Source: Anthonomus grandis grandis (Eukaryota; Arthropoda; Insecta; Coleoptera; Curculionidae). Taken from it: a stretch of DNA of 64,000 nt. The notes beneath the pieces were generated by a model. That model did not search any database. It worked only from the letters and a program-made list of their open reading frames with translations, and was not told where the DNA came from. The position numbers were made by a program, and so were the translations under genes. The stretch's first letter is position 1; each line of letters begins with the position of its first letter. The stretch lies in the NCBI RefSeq assembly GCF_022605725.1, contig NC_065550.1, forward strand, positions 8,618,001 through 8,682,000. Direction: 5' to 3'. This document shows positions 36,756-46,860 of the stretch, piece by piece.

Positions 36756-39268
36756 CCCATTTTTTACCGATGATGCGAAAACGCAACAGTCATATTAATT
36801 TTTCTTTATAATATAAACAAAATAAAAAATAAAATATCTAACATTACTATAGTATTTACTAAGGTTGAATTAAAAAGATTTTTAATACACTCAATAAATA
36901 AACCAGTGTTTTGATTTTTAATTTTTTATTCCAATTCAAGCAAAATTTTAATGTCTAAACATACTTTCGAATATTATTGTTTATTATTGGTAAGTATAAT
37001 ACAGGCGAGATTTGTTTAGCTGAATCATGTTGCTAACACATGTGTGAATTTACCTTTTTTTACTGACAACAAAAAAATGTTACAAATTCCAAAATACTTG
37101 ACTCCAAATTGTAAATGTTGCGAAAACGCATCACTGGGAAAATGCGTTATCTGAATTTTGGTCGAAATAGCGCTTGAGTTGCGAACCGTATCAAGAGATA
37201 TTGCGGTTTAGGCTTGTGTGTGTGTTTTTGTGTGCAAGAAAGTTTTTAGTAATATTGAATTTTAATCGGTGCTAAGTGTATACGTGTATTTTCGAAAAAC
37301 ATGCCTAAATTTCTTACGCAAAAAGAGCTGGAGAGTGCTTTGTATGAAGTAGTAGATGAATTGGAAGCAGAACATTCCGGAGATGTTGGTAAGATCTACT
37401 AAGTATTTTTGTTAGGCCTGTTATGTAGACAGAAATTATTTTAGTTCAAATTGATGCTGTTTATATTCCTCCAGAATCAGATAGCTTGACTGACGAAGAA
37501 AATATAGATGACGATGTAATTGCTGTAAACGAAAAAAACAACCAAAATGATGTGGACATAGCGGGCACATTTGAATTACAGATAAGACAGGACAATGAAT
37601 TTGACTGCGATTCGTCTGATGATGAGAGTTTGGCAGAAAAGAAACGGAAAATCAAAAGGTCTAACACCAGCCAATTTCAAAGTAGGGAACTAAAATGGAA
37701 AAAGGGTTCAATTCCTATGATGTCCCAGCCTATTTCGAATGAAGGCCCTGCGCTTGAGAAATTGGTAGATTTACTCCACGGAAAGTCACCTTTAGACATT
37801 TTCTTTTTGTTCTTTGATGACCAAGTATTAAATCTTATTGTAACATTTTTGGAAAAATATGAAAAAGACAATAATCGACATGATTTTGAGTTGGATAAAT
37901 ATGAATTACTAAAGCTTATAGGACTGCTAATATTTACAGGTTATCATAAACTACCACAAACACAACTATATTGGTCAACTGATGAAGACAAGGGGAAAGA
38001 CATTGTGAAAAACATGTATGAGTCGAAATACATTTTACAATATAAAAAAAAACCTCCATTTGTCAGATAACGCACAATTAGATAAAAATGACAAGTTTTG
38101 TAAGCTTAGGCCATTTTTTGATCTCATAAATCAGAAAATATTGCAGTTTGGTATATTTTCACACTGTCTGTCCATTGACGAACAAATGGTTCCTTACTTT
38201 GGCAGGCATTGTTCGTCAGACGGTTATTTATATCAGTTAATTCCATACGTAGGAGCAAATGCAAATAAACAAAAATCTGTATTAGGTATGGGAGGGAAAG
38301 TTGTTGTTGATTTATTGTCTATAGTGAATGACCCAACGAAGCATCAGGTATTTTTTGATAATTATTTTTCTTCGTTTCAATTATTTTTATATCTTACCGA
38401 TAAAGGTTATTTTGCGAGCGGAACTATAAGGGAATACAGAACCCTCTGCTGTCCTTTAGAAGGGACCAAAAGTGTTTCTAAACAAAAACGCGGCTACTAC
38501 ATTTCGGCACATGACACTGTCAGTGAGGTCTCATTAGTTAGATGGAACGATAATTCAGTGGTCACAGTAATAAGTAACCATTACAATGACGAACCATTAT
38601 ACAGAGCCAAAAGGTATGACCGTAAAGCAAAAAAAAACAATCCTATTCAGCAACCTAATGTTATCAAGATGTACAACAAATTCATGGGGGGAGTAGATCT
38701 CCAGGATAACGGGATAGCCAATTATAGAATAGGGATATCTGGAAAAAAGTGGTGGTGGCCTTTGTTCATTAACACTATAGATAGCACTTTAGTCAATTGT
38801 TGGAAGGTTTATAACATTGTCAGTGACAAAAATATTAGTCAACTAGACTTTAAATCGTACATTGCTCTTGATATCTCGCCTGATAAAAACTGAATCTTCC
38901 ATTCGTACATCTATTACTACCTCTAGGGCAGTTCTTGAGCAAAGATATGATAATATCGGTCATGTTATCACTAAATCGCTCCACTCCAGACGTAGATGCA
39001 AAATATGTAGTAGTCAAATGGTATTTTTATGTAAAAAATGCAACGTGCCCCTCCATACCGATTGTTTTGAGCGTTACCATAAAAAGTAAAATTACGTTTT
39101 TTTGTTCATATATTTAGCCAATGATGCGAAAACGCAACATGCCCTTTTTTGAAAGTTTTTGAATGTAACTTTTTTTTTGTGTCATAATCTTCTTTTTTAA
39201 CCTATTTTAATACCTAATAAATATTGCTATTCGAAAAGTTGTTTTTTCATGCCCTGGTAAAATATGGG
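36756..39268 (+). mobile_element. piggyBac element
   Basis: 2513 bp, flanked by TTAA on both sides (36752-36755 and 39269-39272). TIRs of 13 bp: CCCATTTTTTACC and, inverted, CCCATATTTTACC. A subterminal motif GATGCGAAAACGCAAC occurs at 36772 and again in the same orientation at 39123, with a variant at 37115. Termini, target site, length and transposase agree. Confidence 0.95.
37301..39089 (+). pseudogene. piggyBac transposase, spliced, with an internal deletion
   Basis: Exon 1 (37301-37388) encodes MPKFLTQKELES...EHSGDV. A 56 nt GT-AG intron (37389-37444) splices in frame to VQIDAVYIPPESDSLTDEE. An acidic N-terminus leads to the DDE_Tnp_1_7 domain: PISNEGPALEKLVDLLHGKS, KYELLKLIGLLIFTGYHKLP, then a frameshift near 38015 and MSRNTFYNIKKNLHLSDN. 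All three catalytic Asp are visible: SIDEQMVPYFG (38175), VFFDNYFSS (38355) and GGVDLQD (38695). Between FGRH and CSSDGYLY about 20 codons are missing in frame, where relatives carry the FIRGKPIRFGYKxWxLC segment. A second frameshift near 38865 leads to the Cys-rich C-terminus (RCKICSSQ...CKKCNVPLHTDCF). Not functional as it stands. Confidence 0.93.
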
Positions 39269-39689
39269 TTAATAGAAATAGCATAGAAGGCTTTGACGCA
39301 TTCTAGAGTTATTTTTCAATTGACATAAATGGCAAATAAATGGCAAATGCGGTATCATTATTCTCAGAATATTATTTTCTAGGTATCAAAATACGTAATA
39401 ACATACCAATAGTCCCATTTAAAATAAAAAAGTTAGTATCACTTCCTGTTAAACCGAAAGTAACAAAAAATAATAAAATATGTCAAAAGATGCTCTTATG
39501 ACTATTCTAATGATACACCAAATTTCGTTTGTTTATCTTGAAAAGTAAAAAAGTTATTAAGTGTTCCCTTCTTGTGCTGTGTCACCCGGTAGGTACAGTG
39601 CCGAAAACTTATTCAATAAGTATAATGAGGATGACTGGGACTTGGTTAGTTAGTGGGGGGTAAAAATAATTTGCTGACCAAAAATCAAA

Positions 39690-40440
39690 ATGTGCTACCA
39701 AAGCTATTTATCATCAAAAACTATGCGAAATCGATAACTGATGTTACTATAGATATAAGTGCTTGCTACCAAAAAATAATCGAAATAGCACCCCTCTAAG
39801 GGGTAGTTTGTTCTTATCAATTTCTAATAAAAACGTGCTACTAAAACTATTTACCGCCGGAAACTATTCAAAATCGATAACTGATGTTACTATATATATA
39901 AGTACTTGCTACCAAAAAATAATTGAAATAGCACCCCTCTAAGGGGTAGTTTGTTCTTGTCAATTTCTAATAAAAACATGCTACAAAAACTATTTACCGC
40001 CGAAAACTATTCAAAATCGATAACTGATGTTACTATATATATAAGTACTTGCTACCAAAAAATAATCGAAATAGCACCCCTCTAAGGGGTAGTTTGTTCT
40101 TGTCAATTTCTAGTAAAAACGTGCTACCGAAGCTATTTACCACCGGAAACTATTCAAAATCGATAACTGATGTTACTATACATATAAGTGCTTGCTACCA
40201 AAAAATAATCGAAATAGCACCCCTCTAAGGGGTAGTTTGTTCTTGTCAATTTCTAATAAAAACGTGCTACCAAAACTATTTACCGCCGGAAACGATTCAA
40301 AATCGATAACTGATGTTACTATACATATGAGTACTTGCTACCAAAAAATAATCGAAATAGCACCCCTCTAAGGGGTAGTTTTTTCTTCACAATTATTACT
40401 AAAAACGTGCTATTAAAGTAACCTACAGTCGGAAACTATT
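39690..40440 (+). repeat. Left tandem array, ~144 bp unit x5
   Basis: Five head-to-tail copies spaced about 144 bp (ATCGATAACTGATG near 39729, 39873, 40017, 40160 and 40305). Each contains CTTGCTACCAAAAAATAAT, the small dyad ACCCCTCTAAGGGGT and ACGTGCTACCAAAACTATTT. Copies are nearly identical, so recent homogenisation is likely. The last copy decays into the gene side. Confidence 0.92.
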
Positions 40441-40759
40441 CAAACTTGGTATCTATTATAATATGTATAAATGCTCTCTACCAGAATATCATAATAGAAG
40501 TTGCACGCCACCAGGGAATGGTTTATCTTTGACAATTTTCATTAGCTACCTAAACTATAAAACTTGCTTCCTATTTACCCTAAGGGACTATTTAATCATG
40601 ATTTTTAATTTTTGTTGTTGTTGTTGGGCATTAGAAAATTTGAAGAAGTAAAATAAACGCAACATAAATTTTCTGGTACGTAATTTATAATATATTAACA
40701 TTTCCTGGTACAATATGTATTTTATTTGTTATGCGAGTATTAAAACTAACTAATTATGC

Positions 40760-41747
40760 TTATGAATCTTGGCATGTTAAACAGATAAGTTGTTTGGGCT
40801 TTTGTTGAAGACCTATGCAGTTGTGGTGGTACCAATGATAGCATTTCATACACAAGATCATCTCTTCAAAAATATTGGAACACTTGGCTGCACCAATATG
40901 ACAGAAACCGGCCGTATCCTCATCCCAATAATTAACTGATACACACTGCAGAAATTGTAATGATGTCATCAGAGATTTTCCGCTTAGGTGAGGTAGTTGG
41001 TTGTTTTCCTTTATGATAATGTTTCCTTTAAAGCCTGCTCTACCTTTCTCTACTATATTTTTATCATAAGCAAAGGTACGGAAATTTGAAGTTGTAGTGT
41101 AAAATAAAGCAGTCAGTTGTTTTTTAATGTGAATTCTGTAATTGTTGATTTCTCGAGATTGATGGTATGCTAAAACCATGGAAGATCCGGTAATTATGAG
41201 TTCAGACAGAAGAATGACATAAGCGCCACAGTCATATGAGTTATACTGAACAGGTAAATCTGTTGGCCGGTAGAGATTCCAATTTTCGGATAAACTTATG
41301 TGCTTTTGTTGATGAACGAACTGTAGTACTTTCATGACGAAGATAATTTCATTGCGATATACTATATCACTTCTTATACTATTTAAGCATAGTATAGTAT
41401 TGAACTTTTTTAGCACCACTATCAAAACAAAATGTTCATTTTTACAAGCCGAAATTAACTAAATATCTTTCCACTGGAAAGATATCAACCGATGATTTTA
41501 TCTTTTTTTCGTTTACGAGAAAAGCTAAATCATCAATTATCACATCTGACAAATAAAGGTCTTTGAAGTTTACACCTCCTTCATCTTTCACAAGACATTC
41601 TAAATCCTTAGGATATATCTGTCTACCGTAGATGATGCACTGTTTATTATTCTCAAATTTAAATGTTTTTGTAACATTCAAATCTGAAGCCATTTCCTCA
41701 AAATCTGACTCGTCACCATCGCTGGGAAAAGATGTTTGCCTCTCCAT
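40760..41747 (-). pseudogene. Ulp1-like cysteine protease with C-terminal PHD finger
   Basis: Read on the minus strand from ATG at 41747. The first 101 codons include YLSDVIIDDLAFLVNE, the usual WLND-type start of a Ulp1/SENP domain, and end VERYLVNFGL-stop. A one-base frameshift near 41440 continues the domain: ISACKNEHFVLIVVLKKF with the catalytic His, CLNS exactly 17 residues later where the family has its catalytic Asp (YLDS), and LPVQYNSYDCGAYVILL with the oxyanion Gln and catalytic Cys (near 41230). After a linker follows a PHD-like finger (CHIGAAKC...CMKCYHWYHHNC...CLTC) to the end. So His and Cys are kept, Asp is Asn. Family role: cleavage of ubiquitin-like proteins; in an element it may have another task. 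No neighbouring transposase. Confidence 0.85.
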
Positions 41748-42579
41748 CGATCGTTCTTCTGGGATGAGACTGATGGAAGAAGCTTCTCTAAATATATAAC
41801 ACTATGTTAGAGATGTAACGATATAATGAACAAGGAATGTATTGTTTATCGGGTTTATCCAGGCAAAATTTAGCAATAAAAAAACCATAAAAACTGACAA
41901 CGCACCGCATCCTAATCGACCGACATCGAAAAGAAAATTCGGGTGAAAAAAAGTTGCAGGTGTTCATTTTCTTGTTAGAGACAAACCAGTGGCAGCCGCA
42001 GTATTCTGGGGCATTTTTCGCGTTAAACCTGTTGGTATCTTACAGATTTTTTTAGGACGTCTATGAATAGTAAAAATAAAGTTTTTTACTAACCTGCGTA
42101 AAGAGCTTACTTTACACACGCTTGTCGATTTGTAAAGTCTGTCTTTTTGAGTTAAAGTACATAAAGTAAAGCTGGACCGGTTTTGTTAATATTTTAAAAT
42201 TTATTTAAATTTGAATACAAAACTTACTTGAGAGTCTCTTAAGGGCTTTCGCAATGCAATTCTTTCTTTCACTCATCAAAAATGGGATAATGTTGGGTTT
42301 CTCAAGAACATTAAATAAAATACAAGAATAAAGAATTTACTGACTCTGTAAAAGATAAGAGGTTAAAATGTACTCACCGAGAGTAAAACTTTAAAAAAAG
42401 CCCTCTCGCTATCCTCTCATATACTCCCATTTACATATTGAATTTATTGATTATATTATTATTTAGTAATCTAGTACTCTTCTTTCTCTAACAACTAGCT
42501 AGTGTTACCTAAAATAGTATGAGGGCTTCCCCTGAACGCCTAAACAGTATAGCATCAGTAGCATCCCACCGAACAAAAC

Positions 42580-43000
42580 TACCTCTTAGAGGGTTGCTAT
42601 TTCAATTATTTTTTGGTAGCAAGCACTTATATGTATAGTTGTATCAGTTATCGATTTTGAATAGTTTCCGGTGGTAAATAGCTTCGGAAGCACGTTTTTA
42701 TTATACATTGACAAATACAAACTACCCCTTAGAGGGGTGCTATTTCAATTATTTTTTGGTAGCAAGTACTTATATGTATAGTAACATCAGTTATCGATTT
42801 TGGATAGTTTTCGACGGTAAATAGTTTTGGTAGCACGTTTTTATTAGAAATTGTCAAGAATAAACTACCCCTTAGAAGGGTGATACTTCAAATTGTTTTT
42901 TGGTAGCAGGCTGTCATACATATACTGCTATTAGATATTAAGTTTGAACAGTTTCTGTCTGTAAATAGCTTTGGTAGCACGCTTTTATTCTTGGTCAATA
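42580..43000 (-). repeat. Right tandem array, ~144 bp unit x3, inverted
   Basis: Three copies of the same 144 bp unit in opposite orientation (CAGTTATCGATTTTG near 42645 and 42787, a diverged copy near 42930). The outermost copy is the most diverged, like the outermost sequence of the left arm. Together with the left array it could form a long foldback stem. Confidence 0.9.
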
Positions 43001-43528
43001 AATTACACACCACCGTTAGTGGGTGACGATTACTGGGTCGAAATGTACTTTTTATATTTATTAATAATTATTTCAAATTTAACTTACAGAATTTGAGAAA
43101 CATTTAATGTTCCAGTAATAAGGCAGTTTGGTAATTCATTTATTATAATATCAATAGGATAATCAGGCAATTAAGTTTAAAATACTGACATAACAAAAGT
43201 GAAATTTGGCTTAAGCTCAGGAACACTGGTGCAATTACATTACCTTTATTAAAAAAGGGCGGTAGGTAGGTATTTGCTTGACAATTTTGAAACTAGAATT
43301 TTTTATTTAAGCTTCAGTTAAATCTAAAGCTATTGTTAAACAATAGCTTATGAAAAACTAAGATAGGAAAGTACAACCCGTATTTCTCAAAGTTTAGATT
43401 TTACAGCCTGGTGAATTTTTTTTGATTTTCAATTGTTGATATTTCAAAGACAGTTCAAGAATGGTATACGGTGTTATACATAAAATGTGTTTAGAATTTG
43501 TCATAGAATCCAAAAATGCATTAATAAA

Positions 43529-43590
43529 TAGGGTGTTCTATTTAAAATAATAAAGTTGACAGCTGCCCAATCTTCTTGACGCCCCCTGTA
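43529..43590. mobile_element. Tiny TA-flanked MITE remnant
   Basis: About 60 bp starting TAGGGTGTTCTATTTAAAAT and ending GCCCCCTGTA. It shares GGTGTTCYATTTAAAATAA and AAGTTGACA with the terminal segments of the foldback element at 48665-50183, so it is a short relative of those. Confidence 0.5.
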
Positions 43591-43899
43591 TTTTTTTCAG
43601 AAATCAATCATGCAAAAACATAAAAGAGAATCGATGTGTCCGAGAGTTTTTCAACTTAATTAGTTAACCTGTGAAGGGTATTTTTCCAAACGTTTTGGAC
43701 ACACTGTATAATCACTAAGCATTTTGACCTTTTTTACTTACTTTTATGAAAAAGCACACTTTATTACAGCACTAAAAACTAGCTTGCACCTTGATCACTT
43801 AATTAATTGCACATATTTTTTATGCTAATATATCACTTCTAGACCAGATAATGATTTTTCCAAAAATGTAGAAAAAATGAAAAATTTCGAAAAACAACA

Positions 43900-44160
43900 A
43901 TGAGACTCGTGCGGCGCGATATCTCGCGTTATCTTTTGCGCGGTACCTGAGGGCGACTGCCCTAGCCGTGCGGAAAAAGGCCTCTTTCCGTCCCCTCCCG
44001 GGTTATTATAGCCGGGGGGGCAAAGCCCGACGGCTATTGGTTGGGCCTGCGTGTCGGTGCCTCCCTCCTGGGCGCGACTAAACTCCGGTGTAGATGTGAT
44101 GGTGCAGACCGCGAGAAAGAGAAAAGAGAGGATGGTCGATGGACTCCGCAGCAGCAACAG
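43900..44160 (-). other. GC-rich island, possible element 5' region
   Basis: About 260 bp far richer in G and C than the surroundings, with CG-dense stretches (GCGGCGCGATATCTCGCG, CGGGTTATTATAGCCGGG). On the minus strand it is preceded by a pyrimidine-rich leader (44240-44100), followed by an AT-rich stretch and a donor-like AAAG-GTAAGT near 43740. The minus strand is open for 155 codons (44292-43825), but the product is low-complexity and unrecognised. It could be a promoter and untranslated leader of a retrotransposon or host gene. Confidence 0.35.
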
Positions 44161-45164
44161 AACAAGAAAAAAATTAGGAAGAAGTGGAAGCGGTATGTAA
44201 GAGAGAAAGGTGGGCTTAGTTGGAAGGTGTGCTTGCAAAACAAATTTAAACAGTAAAATTATCAAAGTATAGACTCGAAACACCAATAGCACCTAGAACT
44301 GTTTTAGCCTCAGGCAAAAGATATTATGAAGCGAGGAAGAATATTTCGCTTAAAGTAGGTATAAGTATAAAGGAAAAACTGGTGTTCCATGCCAGTCGTA
44401 TCACAGCAAATAATATATAGGTACCATAGAAAAAACGCAAAAGTCAGCCGATATTTCTCAAATTTTCTTTCATTATAACTTTTATTATAACTTCTAGCAA
44501 AGATAATACAGTAATACTACTACGAAGTAGTATTACTACCCGTAATAGTATTATCTTTGATGACGACCAATAATTTTGTGTCATAAACTGTTTTTGTTCT
44601 AACAAAACAATTTTAGTGAAAAAAATAGTTTTTGTTATGGTAATCAATTATTTTGTTTCTGACAAATTATAATCTTAGTAATGCCAACTAAAGTCTGCCC
44701 AACCAATCTGTAGCTAAGCGGTATCGGTGCGGGGAACGTGGTTGTAGACTAGACCCGCCTCATTCCATTCATGAAATGGCCAGTGACGTGCGAAATTTTA
44801 TAAACCGATTACACAGATTTGAATGTATTAAATATTAAAAAATATGGTTTGGTTTTAATTTTAAAATAGGTATTTGTAAGTAAGATATTAATTTGGAAAT
44901 TAAGGTCTTCTAAAATATTTTATTTGTAAATAGGTAATAAAAAAAATGACCGACAAGATTAGGGAAGTTTGAGATTAAAGTAAAGTAAAGAAAACACAAA
45001 ATTTGTAATACACGTACTTAGTTTATTCACTTAAAATAAGAGTGCCGTACTCGATGCCTGGATATCGCGAGGAAGAGCACGGCAGATAATCCGAATTATG
45101 GTGTTTAAACATCGAATTCACTACATAATATGTATAATTTAAATTAATATTTAAATAAATATAA
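44161..45164. other. No gene recognised; contains one strong hairpin
   Basis: Mostly AT-rich. Contains the hairpin at 44499-44558. A short GC-richer segment at 44700-44780 has an A-box-like TAGCTAAGCGG but no B box or cloverleaf. Confidence 0.45.
44499..44558. repeat. Perfect hairpin
   Basis: Inner arms AGTAATACTACT / AGTAGTATTACT (12 bp, perfect) with a 4 base loop ACGA. Outer arms AAAGATAATAC / GTATTATCTTT (11 bp, perfect). The two stems are separated by an asymmetric bulge on the right side. Origin unknown; possibly a hairpin MITE core. Confidence 0.85.
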
Positions 45165-45730
45165 TCAATTTGTACCTGTTGAAGATATATTGCTAACCAC
45201 TCCAGTAACAGTCTCACTCTGCCAGCATTTTTTAAACGTTAGGTCATTGTCTATCCAAGTTTCATCTAAATAGACAATATTGCGACCTTCGGCTCGGTGT
45301 TTTTTTATTTCTCTTAGATATTTATACCTTAAAAATGTTATTTTTGTAAAATTGTCTTCTTCTGGCAATTTTTGCAACAGCTTTCTGCTAGTGGGCACAA
45401 CTTTAAACCCATATAAATTCGATTTATTAGGTGTTTAACTATTTGAAAATGAAAGTTGTCGTCTTGTTCCACCTTCGTCCTTCGCGGTCTTTTGCCGGGA
45501 CTAGAAAGCATTTTGTTGGGGTCCGTCCGCATTCTTTCTTCATCTTCTTTGTGAATTTTTTTTACCATTGAAATGCTTACGCCAGTATATTGAGATACTC
45601 TTTCAAGTTTGCGCTTTACTGGTAGATTAACGAAGTTATTAGTAGCTTCTTCATTGCAAACCCTAAAAATTTGTACAAGAAGTATATAATCCTGATATTC
45701 GATTTTTTTTAGTCGTCGTTCCAATTCATA
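45165..45730 (-). pseudogene. IS630-type transposase, N-terminal half
   Basis: Minus strand. N-terminal part (45724-45410): LVQIFRVCNEEATNNFVNLP, VKRKLERVSQYTGVSISMVK (helix-turn-helix) and SPGKRPRRTKVEQDDNF with a basic cluster. A frameshift near 45408 leads to FKVVPTSRKLLQKLPEEDNF, LRYKYLREIKKHRAEG and the first catalytic block NIVYLDETWIDNDLTFKKCW. The frame ends shortly after at SNISSTG, at a donor-like CAG-GTACAA, and the second and third catalytic blocks are not found within about 500 bp downstream. The relic at 522-1501 is a member of the same family and keeps the other half. Confidence 0.75.
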
Positions 45731-46734
45731 TTACTTATATTTATAGACATTTTATATTCAAAATGACCAACATTAACTTTAAATCTTTTTGTTTGTAAAG
45801 CAATCGAGCTTGGTTTTATTTCATTGAATATGATTTTTATTTATTACAACATTAGGTACATAATTTTTGAAATTTAGTGTCGCATAAATTATGATTTTAT
45901 TTTAATGCTTTTTTTTCATAACTGTGCTTAGGCTTTATAATTCTCTTATTATCATTTTACTTACCTATAAACATTCGCAATCACTCCCCTTGCCTGGCTA
46001 TGAATTGTCTTTCTATGAATAAAGTTATTCATTTTAACGTAAATAACACAAAAACTGTTAAAAATTATGAACTTTAACAACAAAGAAACAAATAACACAA
46101 AACAACAACAAAACAGCAACAACAATAATAGCAAATAAACTAAACTATGATACACTACTCAAAAGTCATAGGTCATAAATTAAGTAGGTACCTAAAAATA
46201 CAACAATAAAAACAGTTTAATAGCTCAAAAGTATTAACATACGCCGCCGCCACTGAATCCGCAAGAAATCGATATTATTCCGAAAATTACACAAAACCTG
46301 ATAGGATGCGATTCAATAAGATAGAGAAAGACAGAGCGCTGCCTAAAAATAATAAATTAATGGCCGGGATGTCATCAACCAATCACCTGTCCCCAAACAG
46401 CGAGATGCTTCCGCGAAAGCACGACGTTGCCGGCTTTGTAAGTTTTATTAGGAATTTCGGATAAATGTTAGTCAATATTGGACTTTATAATATGCAAAAC
46501 ATTAGCAAATAGAACTAAAAGATATGGTTTAAACTGCATTACATTATTTATTATCTTTTTTATGATTAAATAGCTTAATTTTACCATTATATTTACTTTT
46601 TATTCAATACTATTTCATTTTTGCAGTAAGACGTGACAACGCTTTAAAATTTCGCCCGCATTCTTTTCGTAGACACAGATCCGATGGTCAAACTATAATA
46701 ACCTTCGTTGAAGCGTTGATTGAATATTTGAATA
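45731..46734. other. No gene recognised
   Basis: AT-rich, with a CAACAACAA-rich stretch near 46080-46130 and a GC-richer part at 46240-46445 that could be the minus-strand promoter or leader of the IS630-type gene. The last 30 bases before 46736 form the left arm of a palindrome completed at 50184-50214. Confidence 0.4.
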
Positions 46735-46860
46735 TACAGTGCGAACGTAAAGGTTGGAATAAATTCATTTAAAATTCAGGGGTATGTTCAAAAAAAAAAC
46801 GCTCGGACATGTCGATTTTTATTTTTAACTGCGGGTTTTCTTACTATAATTTTATGTATA

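Larger units (their letters stand above)
36189..39589. mobile_element. Long-TIR element containing a piggyBac
   Basis: TA-flanked (36187-36188 and 39590-39591). Inverted repeats of about 245 bp (36189-36436 and 39340-39589) start CCGGGTGACACAG and include AGAGCATCTTTTGACATAT and AATATTCTGAGAATAATGAT. Apart from the piggyBac at 36756-39268 the interior is non-coding (about 380 bp) and holds a 14 bp inverted repeat CAAATTATTGGGAA (36623-36636 and 36662-36675). A non-autonomous, probably mariner-related MITE; its transposase source is not evident here. Confidence 0.85.
39658..43014 (-). mobile_element. Mutator-like foldback element with Ulp1-PHD gene
   Basis: 3357 bp element inserted in the large pogo. 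It is flanked by a perfect 9 bp direct repeat GTTAGTGGG (39649-39657 and 43015-43023). The outermost inverted repeats are short and imperfect and share TTGMCC followed by GTGCTACCAAAGCTATTTA. Inside them lie inverted tandem arrays of a 144 bp unit, about five copies left and three right. A 9 bp duplication is the hallmark of Mutator-like elements, and complex foldback-like termini are known for the animal Phantom group. No Mutator transposase domain is seen, so the superfamily is inferred from structure only. The only gene is a minus-strand cysteine-protease/PHD gene. Confidence 0.7.
34129..43246 (+). mobile_element. Large pogo-like element with nested insertions
   Basis: Termini AGGTAATTGCACCAGYRTTC (left) and, inverted, AAGGTAATGTAATTGCACCAG (right), flanked by TA (34127-34128 and 43247-43248). 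Subterminal repeats of the type GACGATTACTGGG occur inside both ends (34530, 39630, 43023). Without the insertions at 36189-39589 and 39658-43014 the element is about 2.3 kb and encodes one transposase. The right terminus has a 5 bp extra segment relative to the left. Confidence 0.75.

Noticed and set aside
36189..39589. Long TIRs first taken as piggyBac termini
   Set aside because: The piggyBac has its own TTAA sites and 13 bp TIRs inside; the long TIRs are TA-flanked and belong to an older host element.
39690..43000. The direct repeats looked at first like a CRISPR array or satellite
   Set aside because: The 144 bp units are contiguous without spacers, and they recur inverted on the other side of a gene within 9 bp duplications, so they are transposon arms.
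43825..44292. Minus-strand 155-codon open frame with a signal-peptide-like start
   Set aside because: Composition follows the pyrimidine-rich and GC-rich island; no domain or cysteine pattern supports a real protein. The region is described as a GC-rich island instead.
44700..44790. A-box-like TAGCTAAGCGG suggesting a tRNA or tRNA-derived SINE
   Set aside because: No B box, no cloverleaf and no poly(A) or repeat tail at the right distance.
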